A stretch of 64,000 nucleotides of DNA from Hofstenia miamia (taxonomy: Eukaryota; Xenacoelomorpha; Acoela). The stretch spans positions 638,511 to 702,510 of the forward strand of contig SCFE01000043.1 of assembly GCA_004352715.1 (NCBI GenBank), read 5' to 3'. Under the pieces are notes generated by a model. The model was not told the DNA's origin. It was given only the letters and a program-made list of their open reading frames with translations, and ran no database searches. Within the stretch, counting starts at the first letter, position 1. Each line of letters begins with the position of its first letter. The position numbers were made by a program, and so were the translations under genes. Positions 12,830 through 25,800 of the stretch are shown piece after piece.

Positions 12830-13225
12830 GGGGTTTCTTCATCTAATGACTTGACAACCTAGCTCTATGCTACAATTTTTACCTATGGAATTTCATAAAT
12901 ATTTCAGTTGTATGTACTTTTAGTAGCAAAACTTTCCGGTGCATTATGATGTATGCGTTATAGAACTTTTGCTGTCAGTAACAAATTTCATTCTTTATAA
13001 ACGGCCTAATTGATTGATCCGAAATACGTGGAGCGATCAATATTATAAAATGCCATGTTTTGTCTTTTCACAGCATTAACGCAATCATTCGTTCTCGTGC
13101 ATCTTGTGTTTGTGATCTTAAAGTATCGTGATTAAAAATATTATAATTAATCTTAAATTTTATAATAGAACGTTCTTCTTTATTTTGTATTATCATAATT
13201 TAAAATTAATATTTCTTTATAGAAA
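12830..13225 (+). promoter_or_regulatory. PSMD5 5' flank
   Basis: About 400 bp between the LINE relic and the PSMD5 ATG. No convincing TATA box or initiator was recognised. The only clear signal is the pyrimidine-rich AG ending at 13222, which could be the 3' splice site of a 5' UTR intron or of a spliced leader. Confidence 0.35.
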
Positions 13226-13407
13226 ATGATTCCAAAGTTTAAATGTTTGGTTGAATCATTAATTTCTTGCGATGATTGTGATTTTATGGATAATGTTGAC
13301 AAGCTGAAACAATATGTTTGCAATGTCGACAACATTTCTGAAGAAATTCACGCATTCCCTCAATGCTTTGATATTTTCCTTCAACTTTTTTCTTCATTAA
13401 GCGATAG
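13226..13407 (+). CDS. PSMD5: PSMD5 exon 1 (residues 1-60 plus 2 nt)
   Basis: Starts at ATG 13226 and ends at ...GATAG|GTACAC. The next exon completes a Ser codon. An acceptor-like TTTCTTTATAG ends at 13222, four bases before the ATG, suggesting an untranslated 5' exon or trans-splicing. The following intron (13408-13451) is only 44 bp. Confidence 0.88.
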
Positions 13408-16391
13408 GTACACATTTCCATAGATAAGCCATTGTTTACATCCCGATTTAGTGATAAGCTAGAGGAAACTGCTTCGGTTTTTCTAAAAATCTTTGAACAC
13501 TGCTCACTCAACATTTCTTCTGATACCTATATTCCTGTTATCATAAAAGGGTTGCATCACACACTTCTTTGCGTTCAAAAAGTTAGCTTAAAAACAGTAA
13601 GTGTTTTGATTATACTACCACATATAAATACGCTGATTATTAAGTCCTATGTGTGCTGTCACATAGTTTACAACATAGTATGCATGATTATTGATTACAA
13701 CGTTTTCTAATATATTATAGTGACTAGAAGAAAAATTTATTATTTATATATGTGAATGACATTCCTAATCTAAGCTTTGGTATGTGCAGGCTAATTTCTA
13801 GATATTAATTAGAAATGGCACGTATATGTAATATAGGTCCTCATGTTTCTTATCAATATGTTGACAAATTGTCTTAGCTAATGTTATGAAGTTATACTTG
13901 TACGAGGGTGAGTCAAAAAGTAATGATAATATCTATGCGATTTGAAAAATTTAAGTAGAAGGAAAACAAGTTTTGTCTTATTTGAAATAGCTATTCATAC
14001 CCGTGATTTGAACTGAGTTTGAATTTGTTTACACTGCTGTCAGCCTCTTAAAACCAATTCAAAGTCTAGCGTTTTACACTATATAAGGTTCAATCAATGG
14101 AGAGCACCAAAATTGAAATTCGCAGCAATGTCAAGTTTCTAACGAAACTTGGTTGGAAGCCGGCTGACATCATTAATGCATTNATTCTGAAATTATTGTC
14201 ACTCTTTTATAAAATTATCATTACTTTTTGACTCTCCCTCGTATATATATATATATATATGTTCAAATGGAATTGCTTTGTAAACGAAAAAATTTAAAAA
14301 GTGTCTGATGTGTGAAGGAGACTATGTAGAGAAATGATTCTTACTTTATTGAACTCTTACTTTATCATGTTAATGATTTAACGAAAATCATGGTGTAGAA
14401 ACTTTTTGTCAGGATACAAGATTCTGAAATTATTGTCACTCTTTTATAAAATTATCATTACTTTTTGACTCTCCCTTATATATATATATATATATGTTCA
14501 AATGGAATTGCTTTGTAAACGAAAAAATTTAAAAAGTGTCTGATGTGTGAAGGAGACTATGTAGAGAAATGATTCTTACTTTATTGAACTCTTACTTTAT
14601 CATGTTAATGATTTAACGAAAATCATGGTGTAGAAACTTTTTGTCAGGATACAAGATTCTGAAATTATTGTCACTCTTTTATAAAATTATCATTACTTTT
14701 TGACTCTCCCTCGTATATATATATTAATTGTTTACACATGCTCGGTATATAGCTCCTATGGGTATTTTATTTTTCATTGGATTTTACAACTTCTATAAAA
14801 TTGAGTTCATTAGTTCTATTAAGTTTTGAAGACATATATTGGGTCAAAATACAAACAAATTTTTAATTGCTGCTTATCTCTAATTTTTTTATCAGTTGCT
14901 TAGAATGGAACCCGCGACTCTGAATCTTGTTTTAAAGCATGAAAATGTGCTCGATGCTTTTCTATCTGCCGCAGTTGGCGACCTCTCGTTGCTCAAAATC
15001 GCTAATGATTTTTTGTGCAAATATATACAACTGCTATCCCCAAGTGATGAATTTTGGACAGTTTTTTTGTTTTGCTTAAAGAAGCTTTACTCTTCTAATA
15101 AAGTCCAACAGTATCGAATATACTCGGTTAGTATCTAATTGCTTTCTCAATTTTCTTATAGCATATTAAAATTTTTTTAAAATTTTAATTCGTAATGAAT
15201 AAAGTACATGTACATAAATAATTAGCTTCATTGTGAATTTAAATATTCCTCATACTGTATATTAGAATGACTCAATGAGTTTTTTTCTTCATATTCAGAA
15301 CTAAATATTTTGCGCAAAATAGATTAATGTAAATTTCTCATGTGCTTTACTAAGAAATTCTACTTTGTCATTTAGTTGCTTATGGATTGCGCACGCTGTT
15401 CTGAAGATGCGCTGCGCAAGTTTATTGACGACAACCTATTTGACGAGTTACTGAATGACTTGAATGACAATGATGTGCTTATCAAAATTAATGCACTGGA
15501 TGTAAGTGGACGCTAGTAAATTTAATAATTACATTGATTTAATAGGTGCTTTCTAGTTTAACTCTTTGTCCACTTGGTGTTCGACTTTTGAAGCAAAATA
15601 ACACACTTTCTAAACTCATTACAATCCTTGTAGAAAAAGATTCCGATCCGTTCTTTTCACTTACTTTACCCGGTAATTTAGTAATGAATTTCAGTCAATT
15701 ACGATATTTATTTACAAAATTTTATTTTTTTAATTTTACAATAACACTATTAGAACACAAGGCATGCAACCAATTTGAATGCTGTCTTTACGAACAACCT
15801 TTACTGACAAAATCTAACGTACACCTCTACATCGAAAACCTCTGATTTGTCTGCTATTTATATTTGTTTTGATAAATTTTATGTCGGTATATATATAGCG
15901 TAACATTTTTCAAGATTTTCGACTTGTTTACTTGAGTTTTATGAATTTTGCAAATTTTGATAGTTAAAACTATGAAAAAAGATATATATATGTATATGTT
16001 ATTTCATTTTTCCGAAATTGCATTCTATATTTAAAATAAATTTTTTGATAATTAAAGCTTCACAGATCTTAGTGTGGGTCGTTTTCATGGCTATTTCAAA
16101 ATATCTTTTCTTCAGTTCGGGATTATACTTGAATATTTCAATATCATTTAAATGTTCTTTAATTCGAATGCTCAAATGTCGCTTAGTTTCACTAATGTAT
16201 AGCTTGTTACAGCTATCACAAGTATATTTGTAGACGATAGATGGAAATAGCATTCTGGGACATTAAATAATTTATTAGTTTGTAAATTTAAAAAATGTAA
16301 AAACAAGCCTAATTTTGGATGATTTTAATCTTGATAATCTTGATTTTTTCTTAAAAAATTATTTACTTTCAACGCGCGCGCACACACACAT

Positions 16392-16425
<34 letters not shown>

Positions 16426-16624
16426 CATGACATTGATGCAAAGATATACGGCAGTTCTTGAACAATATGATAAAANNNNNNNNNNNNNNNNNNNNNNNNN
16501 NNNNNNNNNNNNNNNNNNNNNNNNNNNNNNNNNNNNNNNNNNNNNNNNNNNNNNNNNNNNNNNNNNNNNNNNNNNNNNNNNNNNNNNNNNNNNNNNNNNN
16601 NNNNNNNNNNNNNNNNNNNNNNNN

Positions 16625-16659
<35 letters not shown>

Positions 16660-19600
16660 CATGACATTGATGCAAAGATATACGGCAGTTCTTGAACAAT
16701 ATGATAAAAGCTAATAACTGCGTTTTTAGCTCTTTTACGCGTGTTTGTTGGTATTTGTCAAATAAACCCAGAACTTGTCAAAGTAGATTATCCCCAATTC
16801 TTTGTATATATTTTTGAAAGCATTAAGAATGAATTCAGCGAAATCTCACTATCGATGCTTGGTTTCATTGCAAAGTCGACAGAAGGAAAACTCATTCTTG
16901 AGAGCGAAAGTAAGTTATTTTTTCTTATTCAACAATTTAAAAATGTTCAATAAAATTTGGTACACAACCTACTTATATTATATGTTTATTTTTTTAACAC
17001 TTTATTTAAAATTTTCAGTTTTGAAATTTTTTAACATGCACATAATGGGGGAATGGAAAGCTTACCTATATCTGATTAAAGATATACCCATTCGCCAGAA
17101 CCCTATATTAGAGAGTACGTATCCCTAAAATTGATTTGGAATGGAAATTATTTGCAACGTTTGTTTCGTTTGTGCAATTTATTAATTATAGCTGAAAAAT
17201 ATGTTTGTAATTTCAAATATTATCAATAAATATGACTTCCAATTATTGTTGATACCAAATAACAATCAATTACTATAATTTAAATTTAACCAATTTTGCA
17301 CAAAAATATATATAAACATCGAAATATCAAAATGATAAATTTCATTATTCATGGAAACAATCGCTGTGAGATCATCAGTAAATTTAACGATTTCGTTTGA
17401 ACTGTGATAGAGAACAAGTTCAGCAGTGTAAGGTACAAATAGCAAAGGACCCAAGACTGTTCCTTGGGGTATGCCATTTTTTAGTAGATGCGGTTTACTT
17501 TTATTCACGCCAATTTTGATTTGAATGTTTCTGACAGGCAAATAACTGCAAAACCATTTAAAAAGCTTCCAGAAAAACGCATGTTAAGCAGTTTCTCCAA
17601 CAAACCATAATGAGATACTGTATCAAACGTTTTAGACATTTCAATGCAGTGCAATATTACGCTGGTGCAATTTTGGCGATTCAAAATGTTTTGTTACGAT
17701 ATCAAGAATCTTTTGCCAATGCTGTGGTAGTTGATGATTTCGGCCGGTATGAATGCTGCCTGATATCCCAAACTTTTAAAGCATGACTTTTAATATATGT
17801 CAGGACAAGATTTTTAAGGAGTTTTGCAGGAATACTGATAAAAGTTATGGATCGTAGTTCGAATAAAGAAGGCGGCGATGATTTTGGAATAGGCTGTACG
17901 TTAGTTAGCTTCCATTCTTTAGGAACAATGCTGTGTAATACTGAAGTATTTACTAGGTGACACAAAGGGGTCTGCTGTAAATGCAGCTCCTTTCCTATAT
18001 AAAATCGGTGGAATATCATCTGCACCAGTAGCCTTGCGAGGCTTCATACGAAGCTGTATGTTATAGACCTCGTAGCATCTGATAGATGGGTCCAACCCTC
18101 AATACGATTTAAAGCATGAAAGTAGATCATTTTTACACACCTTTCCAGACATATCTCTAACAATAGATCAAAGTTTACGGCTAGTTCGGTCATCTTTAAG
18201 AATGGCGTTTTTGCTACTTCTGACTTCTTTTTCCATTTTACTGGTATAGTGAGCAACAAGCAAATTGTCATTCAAGCTACTAGTCTCATCACGTTTTCTG
18301 ATAAGTATATTTACTACAGGTGTCATCCAAACAGGTTCAGAGTCCTTCATAGTTATCTGCTTTAGTTTCAAATTTACATGCTTTTTGACGTTCTTCAAAA
18401 AACAACATATCATGAGGTGAAATCCTTTATGAATGGCTTGTAGCGGGATATGAGAAGCAATTATCCCATTTGCAAATTGAGCAAATGTCATTCATAAAGG
18501 GCCCACATTATGAGGAACATCAACCAATACTTATGTACCTAGTATTGTACCATTTGGGAGTGAAAATATCAAACATCAGCAAATCAGATCATAGTGGAAC
18601 AATCCCCTATGAGTATTTTTTTATAAATTTGGACTCTATTTAATTATGACAACCCATTACATACTTAAGACACGGGCAGACTATCTGCAGCCCACATTTA
18701 AAATAGGAAGCTGAAAGTTAAAAACACTAAAATAAGTTTTAAGACAACATTAATGATATTAAATTAATTTTCTTAATAAAATTGTGTTAAATACTTTAGT
18801 TACAAACGTTTATTAAAAATAATTTTGAAATGACTATTTATTTTTTGAATTTTTAAGTGTTTTAACAAATTAAACTCTTGACAAATCTCTACAATAATTG
18901 GGAAATTATTACAAGAAATGTTATAACATGTCATATACATAGAGGATTTCGTTTCTTAATTGATTTCGATATTTATCACAAAACATATTCGCAAAGGAAC
19001 ACTTGAAACAAGACTTCGTACAATGCTTTGAATCAAATCTATATTTTTAGAGTAGTAATATTGTCAACATTCATTTACCGAATTTCATAAAAATTGTTTT
19101 AACAACGTTAAATAAACTCCAAGTTGCAAAGTCCTCCATGATTAAAAGCATCATAATTATTGCAATTCTCAAAATTGGTAATATCGTCATTATATAGACA
19201 GAAATTTAGCAAATAGCAATCTTCATCAGCAGAAAGACCTAAAGTGTATTCAAGAGGAGTGTTGCGTATTGTTAAAGCTATAATTGTGCTTTTCACTGCA
19301 TCAAAAGTTACATTGCGAGTATACTGACCATTTTTAAAATCTTTTCAAGTTGATTGACACTCTGCAGTGACATTCTGCGATTGTCCATGGCACAAATTAA
19401 TGTTTAATCCAATTTCGCTTATGTCTTTATGATGGTAGCATAGATAGTTTCTGCTTTAGTTTCAGGAAAACTATGTCGTTCCGCTATCTGTACATCATTT
19501 AGTAAAGTATCTCAAACAAATCTTAAACTCATCCACTTTACTGATATCAATAGATATGATAGAATAATATTGGACGATTTTCAGGTCATCGATGATTTTC

Positions 19601-22600
19601 TTTAGAAATTTCAGCAATGAATTCGTTTTGAATCAGTGGGCTTAAATAGGAAAATCCTTTTTGATTTTGAAATTAAATTTTCCTTCAGCAGTCCATCATA
19701 CTCACTATTGACTCTTCATTTATAATTATCATTGAGTACTAAATTCAATTACAAATCAGTCAAATATATATAAATACATTGATTTTAAAAAATATTACTA
19801 CATACATTATCGTAATTTGTCAGANNNNNNNNNNNNNNNNNNNNNGGTCATCGATGATTTTCTTTAGAAATTTCAGCAATGAATTCGTTTTGAATCAGTG
19901 GGCTTAAATAGGAAAATCCTTTTTGATTTTGAAATTAAATTTTCCTTCAGCAGTCCATCATACTCACTATTGACTCTTCATTTATAATTATCATTGAGTA
20001 CTAAATTCAATTACAAATCAGTCAAATATATATAAATACATTGATTTTAAAAAATATTACTACATACATTATCGTAATTTGTCAGAACGATTAGGGAGAG
20101 TTCAGAACCTCCCCACCCCCTCTGGATCGGGGCCTGCCAGGCTTTGTTTTTCTATGTTCATTCAATGAATAAAAATGTCAAATCTTGGAGCTAAAGAAAT
20201 TCGTTTAAAAAATAGTATATTGAAATACGAGCAAAATTTAAGAAACACAAACAGAGATTTAAAAGTTATTGAACAATTGCGCTGTATCTAGCCAGTTTCT
20301 GACATCGTTTTGATGCACTCCCCAGCATTCCGTTCCATGATCGCTTGATAGCCTTCTTCAGTTCAATCACTGAGGTTTGACGATGGTTTTTGCCTAGCTT
20401 ACCATTCACGACTAGATGATGTAATCAAATGTAAGAGTTTGAAGGCGACCAGCGTCTCTGAATTGAAAAACGCCACATTTGACTGCACATTGTGAGTTGT
20501 GGTTCCGTTATGCTGGAAAACACGTTCCAGAAGCGTTGTGCTTCTTCAGCCAACGTTGAAATGAATGTTGAGAAGATTTTGATAAACTCTACGTAAACTT
20601 TTTGTTTTCTTTTACTAAGATTAGTGGCCATCTTTTCACCGTCAAACGCAATGATACTGAGTACCATGATCTTGGCAGGGTGCTTGGAGACCAAGTTGAA
20701 CTTGACCCTGGATTCACAAGATTAACTAGTCCATTGGGGTTGTAGTGGTAGTTTTCCGATTGATGACCTGGTTCATCACCAACAGCTTCTTGACGGGGAT
20801 CATCAAGACTTTCTTGCTGTGCTCTGAGGTTCACAAAATTCAGCAGGATCTTGGTTTGCTCAATTTGGCACAGAACCGGGTTTCTGACATTCAGTGCATC
20901 TCGAATTTTTCCAGAATTTTGAGCCCAGGTCTTCCTTGAACCCTTCGCTTGAGCGCCTCAAATTTTCAATTTTTGGTTATCATTAAATATGGATGTCCGT
21001 GGAGTTTTGTCCACTATATTCTTGGCTGTTACTTGGATTGCAACAGGCTTCAGTCTTCCACTCGAAGCTTTGAATTAACTCCTCCTTCACTCTTGGTTTG
21101 TCTTTGTACCTTCATGGCAGTGGTTTAGGAGACTTTCACGTCTCCGATAATGTGGTAACACTCGTGTTCCACTTACAACATGCAAGAAATTGCGAAGCGG
21201 AGATTTTCAAATTTGTTGTTTTCACTGGTCATAACTATTCAGCTTAAATGTCAGCATTATAATAACGGGAAGGCTATTAGTGCATGAAATTAATTGCTCA
21301 AAATTTGAAATCAGATAGTTGTCAATGTATTTGTCCATGGTGTATGAACTTATGCGCATTAATTTCTATTCATAGCCACGTTTTGCCTTTTGCAAATAGC
21401 ATGAAAGAATTGCTTAATGATTCATTTTAGTACTTCCGCCTCACTGCCTAACCACCACTAAAAAATTAATAGTGTAGGTCAAATATAACTTACTGGCTAA
21501 AGTAATGTTAAACTTTTACTTGTTATATAAAATTACCTGTGCAAATGTTATCAATGTTATCTAGTGATTCTAGTGATAGCATTTGAACCCATCCTCTCCT
21601 TTTAATAACGTTCTATGACAAAATGAATTACCACTGTCCATCGAGTGTTACGTAGTGGACGAATTTTCTCTAATACCAACTTTTAGCTGCAGGAAGCGAT
21701 TTGATCTGTCAATCAATTTTCATTTTAAAAATATTTTTATTTACAATACTTTCTAATTAGTAAAATGTTTCCATCTTTTTTCAATATTTCAGCGTTTGAG
21801 TTTTCGAATTGTCTACAGTTAGTGTGTGCTTATCTGTATGTTTTAGCTGAAACCATTTCCCATAATATGGATCTTTTAATTAACTATTTATATTTAAGGT
21901 AACAATATGCGAATGGTTTGTCAAAGTTTGGCTTCATTACTGGAGGATACTGCTGTTGACAAAAGAATTTTAGCTCTAAACGTCATGTCCAATCTATTCT
22001 CTATTCAGGTTTTTAGCTTTACAGAGAAAACCGCTTATTGTGATACAAGTGAATCCAATTTTTCAATAGTTATGCTATTAAAATACCCGATGTTGTTACC
22101 TTTATTGCACATTTGCAAATGAAAGCTTTTTTCTTGCTCAAATTTTACATAAAATATTTTCATTACTATTGTGTTAATTAATACGACATAACAATATCAC
22201 TTACTAGGATGAGTGGGAACTTCGATCATGAAGCTCAGCTTTTTTTTTCTATAGTATGTTTGTTGCAGTAAATTACAATAAGCGGGCTTATATTGATTTT
22301 ATATGAATTATTCTTATATCCAGTATAGGATTATATTAACTCCTATAGTTCAACTTTTCATTAAAGTATACGATTATTTTCTTAAATATGCTGAATGCAA
22401 AGATTTAAGCCAATTTCACAAACTATTCATCACTGCCATTCTTATTTGATTGTTGCCTTTCAGTACTAAAATCTAAGTTAGTAAGTCAGGGGAGCTAGCT
22501 GGTAATTTAGCATCATTAAAGCACCTTGAAATTAAATGCCTTTGAAAATGCTCGGGCAGAATGTCATGTTCTTTACCTACCGTAATACGTTTAACAAATT

Positions 22601-22826
22601 TGGTGAAACCCATTTGAGATAAGGAGCTACTTTGAGCTCTATTCGTTGCTTACCATTAAGGATAACTGTAGCTCACATTTGATTGAACTTCCAAAGTTGT
22701 TTTCCATTAAGTGTGTTTGTAAAAGTAACCCCTTGTGTATGGACACAATGAATACATATGTATGAATATGTATTAGATCTTTAGATGCTTCACATAGTGA
22801 TCATTAAGTTTAACTTAAAGTGTTTC

Positions 22827-22862
<36 letters not shown>

Positions 22863-25800
22863 NNNNNNNNNNNNNNNNNNNNNNNNNNNNNNNNNNNNNN
22901 NNNNNNNNNNNNNNNNNNNNNNNNNNNNNNNNNNNNNNNNNNNNNNNNNNNNNNNNNNNNNNNNNNNNNNNNNNNNNNNNNNNNNNNNNNNNNNNNNNNN
23001 NNNNNNNNNNNNNNNNNNNNNNNNNNNNNNNNNNNNNNNNNNNNNNNNNNNNNNNNNNNNNNNNNNNNNNNNNNNNNNNNNNNNNNNNNNNNNNNNNNNN
23101 NNNNNNNNNNNNATATATATATACTTTATTGAAGCATGCAACGTCGTTGTAAATGCGAGATCTCTTATCCAAACCTTGATTAGAGTATTTTCCAATTCCT
23201 GGCGTGTGTTCAGAGTTTGTTTTGTCAAAATAGACTTTACAATACCCCATGCATTCTCAATGGGGTTTAAATCTGGGCACTACCGGACTCCAGCATTCTT
23301 CAAGAAGTTCATGCATATCTTGTTGTATGACATTGAGCACTGTCTTGTATGAGGTAGCAGTTGTCCAGGTTTTTGTAACATGCACGTTGTTGGAGCAGCA
23401 CCTGTTTTTGAAGAACATCAAGATATTTTTCACTGTTTATCATCCTTTCACATATGTGTAATTTTCCAGCACCACCATAGCTAATGATGCTCCATACCAT
23501 CACCTTTGTTGGATGCTTAATTGACTGGTTTACTGCTGATGATGCTGATGGTGTCTGCCATACACGTTTTGCAGATGCTTGTTGGCTCTCAAACGTGCTC
23601 TCATCACTGAAGAATACACTATGCAAGTCTTCCTTTGTCCAATTTTGACGTGCCTTAGCAAAATCCAGACGTTTGACCATCATTGCTTTTGTCAGCTTGG
23701 GCACGTAACATCGACGTAAGGAGTGTCAACCCACATCATTTAGTCGTCATTGCACAGTGCGAGTTTATAAATTTGACGCCACGGGCCTGAGGTTCATCCT
23801 GTAGTTTACCAGCAGTCATTAGTCAAACCATGGTACGATTATCAGATTCAGTTGTCTTTCTCTTGGCACTGCACCTGTGGTGTCCTGATAAATCACCTGA
23901 TGAACAGAAATTTTTTATGTTTAGCACACTGGAGCGACTAACATTGCATTCACGTCCTATTTGGCGTATGCTGAGAACAGTTGAATGTAATGAGACCACA
24001 CGCGCTGCACTTCATCTTGTGATAAGTCTTTTCTTATACAATGACAAATAATGAACAGTGATCACTGCCTACACACTTTATATAGTCAAAGAGTGGATGT
24101 AAGCTTGCTATCTCTCGAATGAGGGTTTTTAATTTAACATGTACTTAGGCGTACATTGAGAAAATTGAACTGTCCATAATAATGTTTCGCACCTATTTGT
24201 ATATCATGTTCACATTCATAATTATGTGAAAGACTACTGGTCAGTATTCTTTTAACATAATGTGGAACATACTTAGCTACTACCATGCGTAGATTAAAAT
24301 TAATGACTTCAGATTGGCGGACTTTGCTTAAAAGTTTCAAAAACCTAAGATGTCCAAAATAATTTGACGCATACTGTATGTATATAATTAATGCAGACAC
24401 TTCCTAAGAACTTGGTGTGTAAAATTTAAGCTTATCTATTTATGGACTCCATGGTTTTTGTAATATACTAAGGCTACAAATATTGCAGCCTTTACTTCAA
24501 GGAAGAAGTAATAAGCACTAATTATCTTGAGAATTTGATTTGTTTTACTAAATTATAATTTCACATTGATCCGAAATGTATGCGGGAATACTTTTTCCAA
24601 TGATTAATTTGGCGAAGAGAAAATATGGCGATCTCATTTTTTCTACCATAGAGGTAGTCACTAATTTCAAAACAGTTCAATGGAAAAACGAAACAAAAAT
24701 TATATTGTAAGCATATTTAAATCTTGGTTTATTGTAATATAAGGCTAAGCTTTGTTCAAATCAACGTGTACATAATAACAGGTCATGGCAAGCTTTAAGT
24801 CTAAATTTTCGGAGGCCTAAATCTCAATTTACATTATTGATGTTATCTTTCGCTTAGTGTCATAATTAATGTTTTTTGTTAACTTTATGCATAGATTGAT
24901 AAAGTAATAATGGAAAACTATATTTTTACGAATATTCCGAGAAGGTTTTGTAATAAAATTACAAAGATTGCTAAATAAAAAATTTGCATATTTTTGCATT
25001 ATTGATTTAAAAAACACCATATTTGAAAAATTTTGCACTTAATCACATCAAATGTATGCACAAATAATTAGTAACATTGCTTTTAAAAACTACTAAACAA
25101 TTAGAACAATAATTTATTATAAATGCGCTAGGAAAACACAATCCAACTAGTGAAAGAAATTGAAACAATCTTCCAATGCCGTATTCTATTGCTTTAATTT
25201 TTCTAAAAAGCAGCAGTGAAGATCTGTTGCATATCTAATTTTTTCCTGAAGCATGTAATGAAGGACTAATATCTGCGTTTTGGCATAACTAGCACTTATG
25301 GAATGCAGTAGCTGAATTGTATTCTGGAACTTTTCCTTATTCACACAAGGGCTTAGAGAGCTCAGTTAGTAATTAAAATTGGGCTATTTCCATTAAACCA
25401 AGGCACACATTGCAAGAATACATCTGAATACATCTTTAAATTTTTGTACTGAATTATTAAATCTTTTGCATTGACTATCTTACACCACATTTGGACATTT
25501 TAGAACAAAATTGTGCACGTTTTCGGTTCTTGACGACAACAGAGCATTCTCATTGAGTGCTGATATTGTTCCTTCCCTAAAAATCGTTAAGCACAATGCA
25601 ACAGATACTTACTGTTGAGTTTATCCACTGTAGAGTTATTGCACTTGGTATCTTTAAATAATCACGACGAATGATCAAGTACAATCGTATTGATTAAAGT
25701 CATCCTTGGAATATGAACTTATAACGCCTCATAAAGTTGGACGATTTAAAAGTGATAGGTAACTGCATATAAAACTAAACATCTTCCAGAAATTACTCCA

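Noticed and set aside
13284-13514. Minus ORF overlapping PSMD5 exons 1 and 2
   Set aside because: Antisense shadow that runs across the 44-bp intron; no family match.
13423-13710. Reading PSMD5 exon 2 as an independent 92-codon ORF from 13432
   Set aside because: The start lies in the 44-bp intron and the end in intron 2. Splicing gives continuous family sequence instead.
16325-16714. Several ORFs reading YIYIYIYI with long X runs
   Set aside because: They are (TA)n microsatellite plus assembly gap translated as protein; the same applies at 22810-23250.
16802-17128. 108-codon ORF overlapping PSMD5 exon 6
   Set aside because: Out of frame with PSMD5 and crosses its splice donor; the PSMD5 reading explains the conservation.
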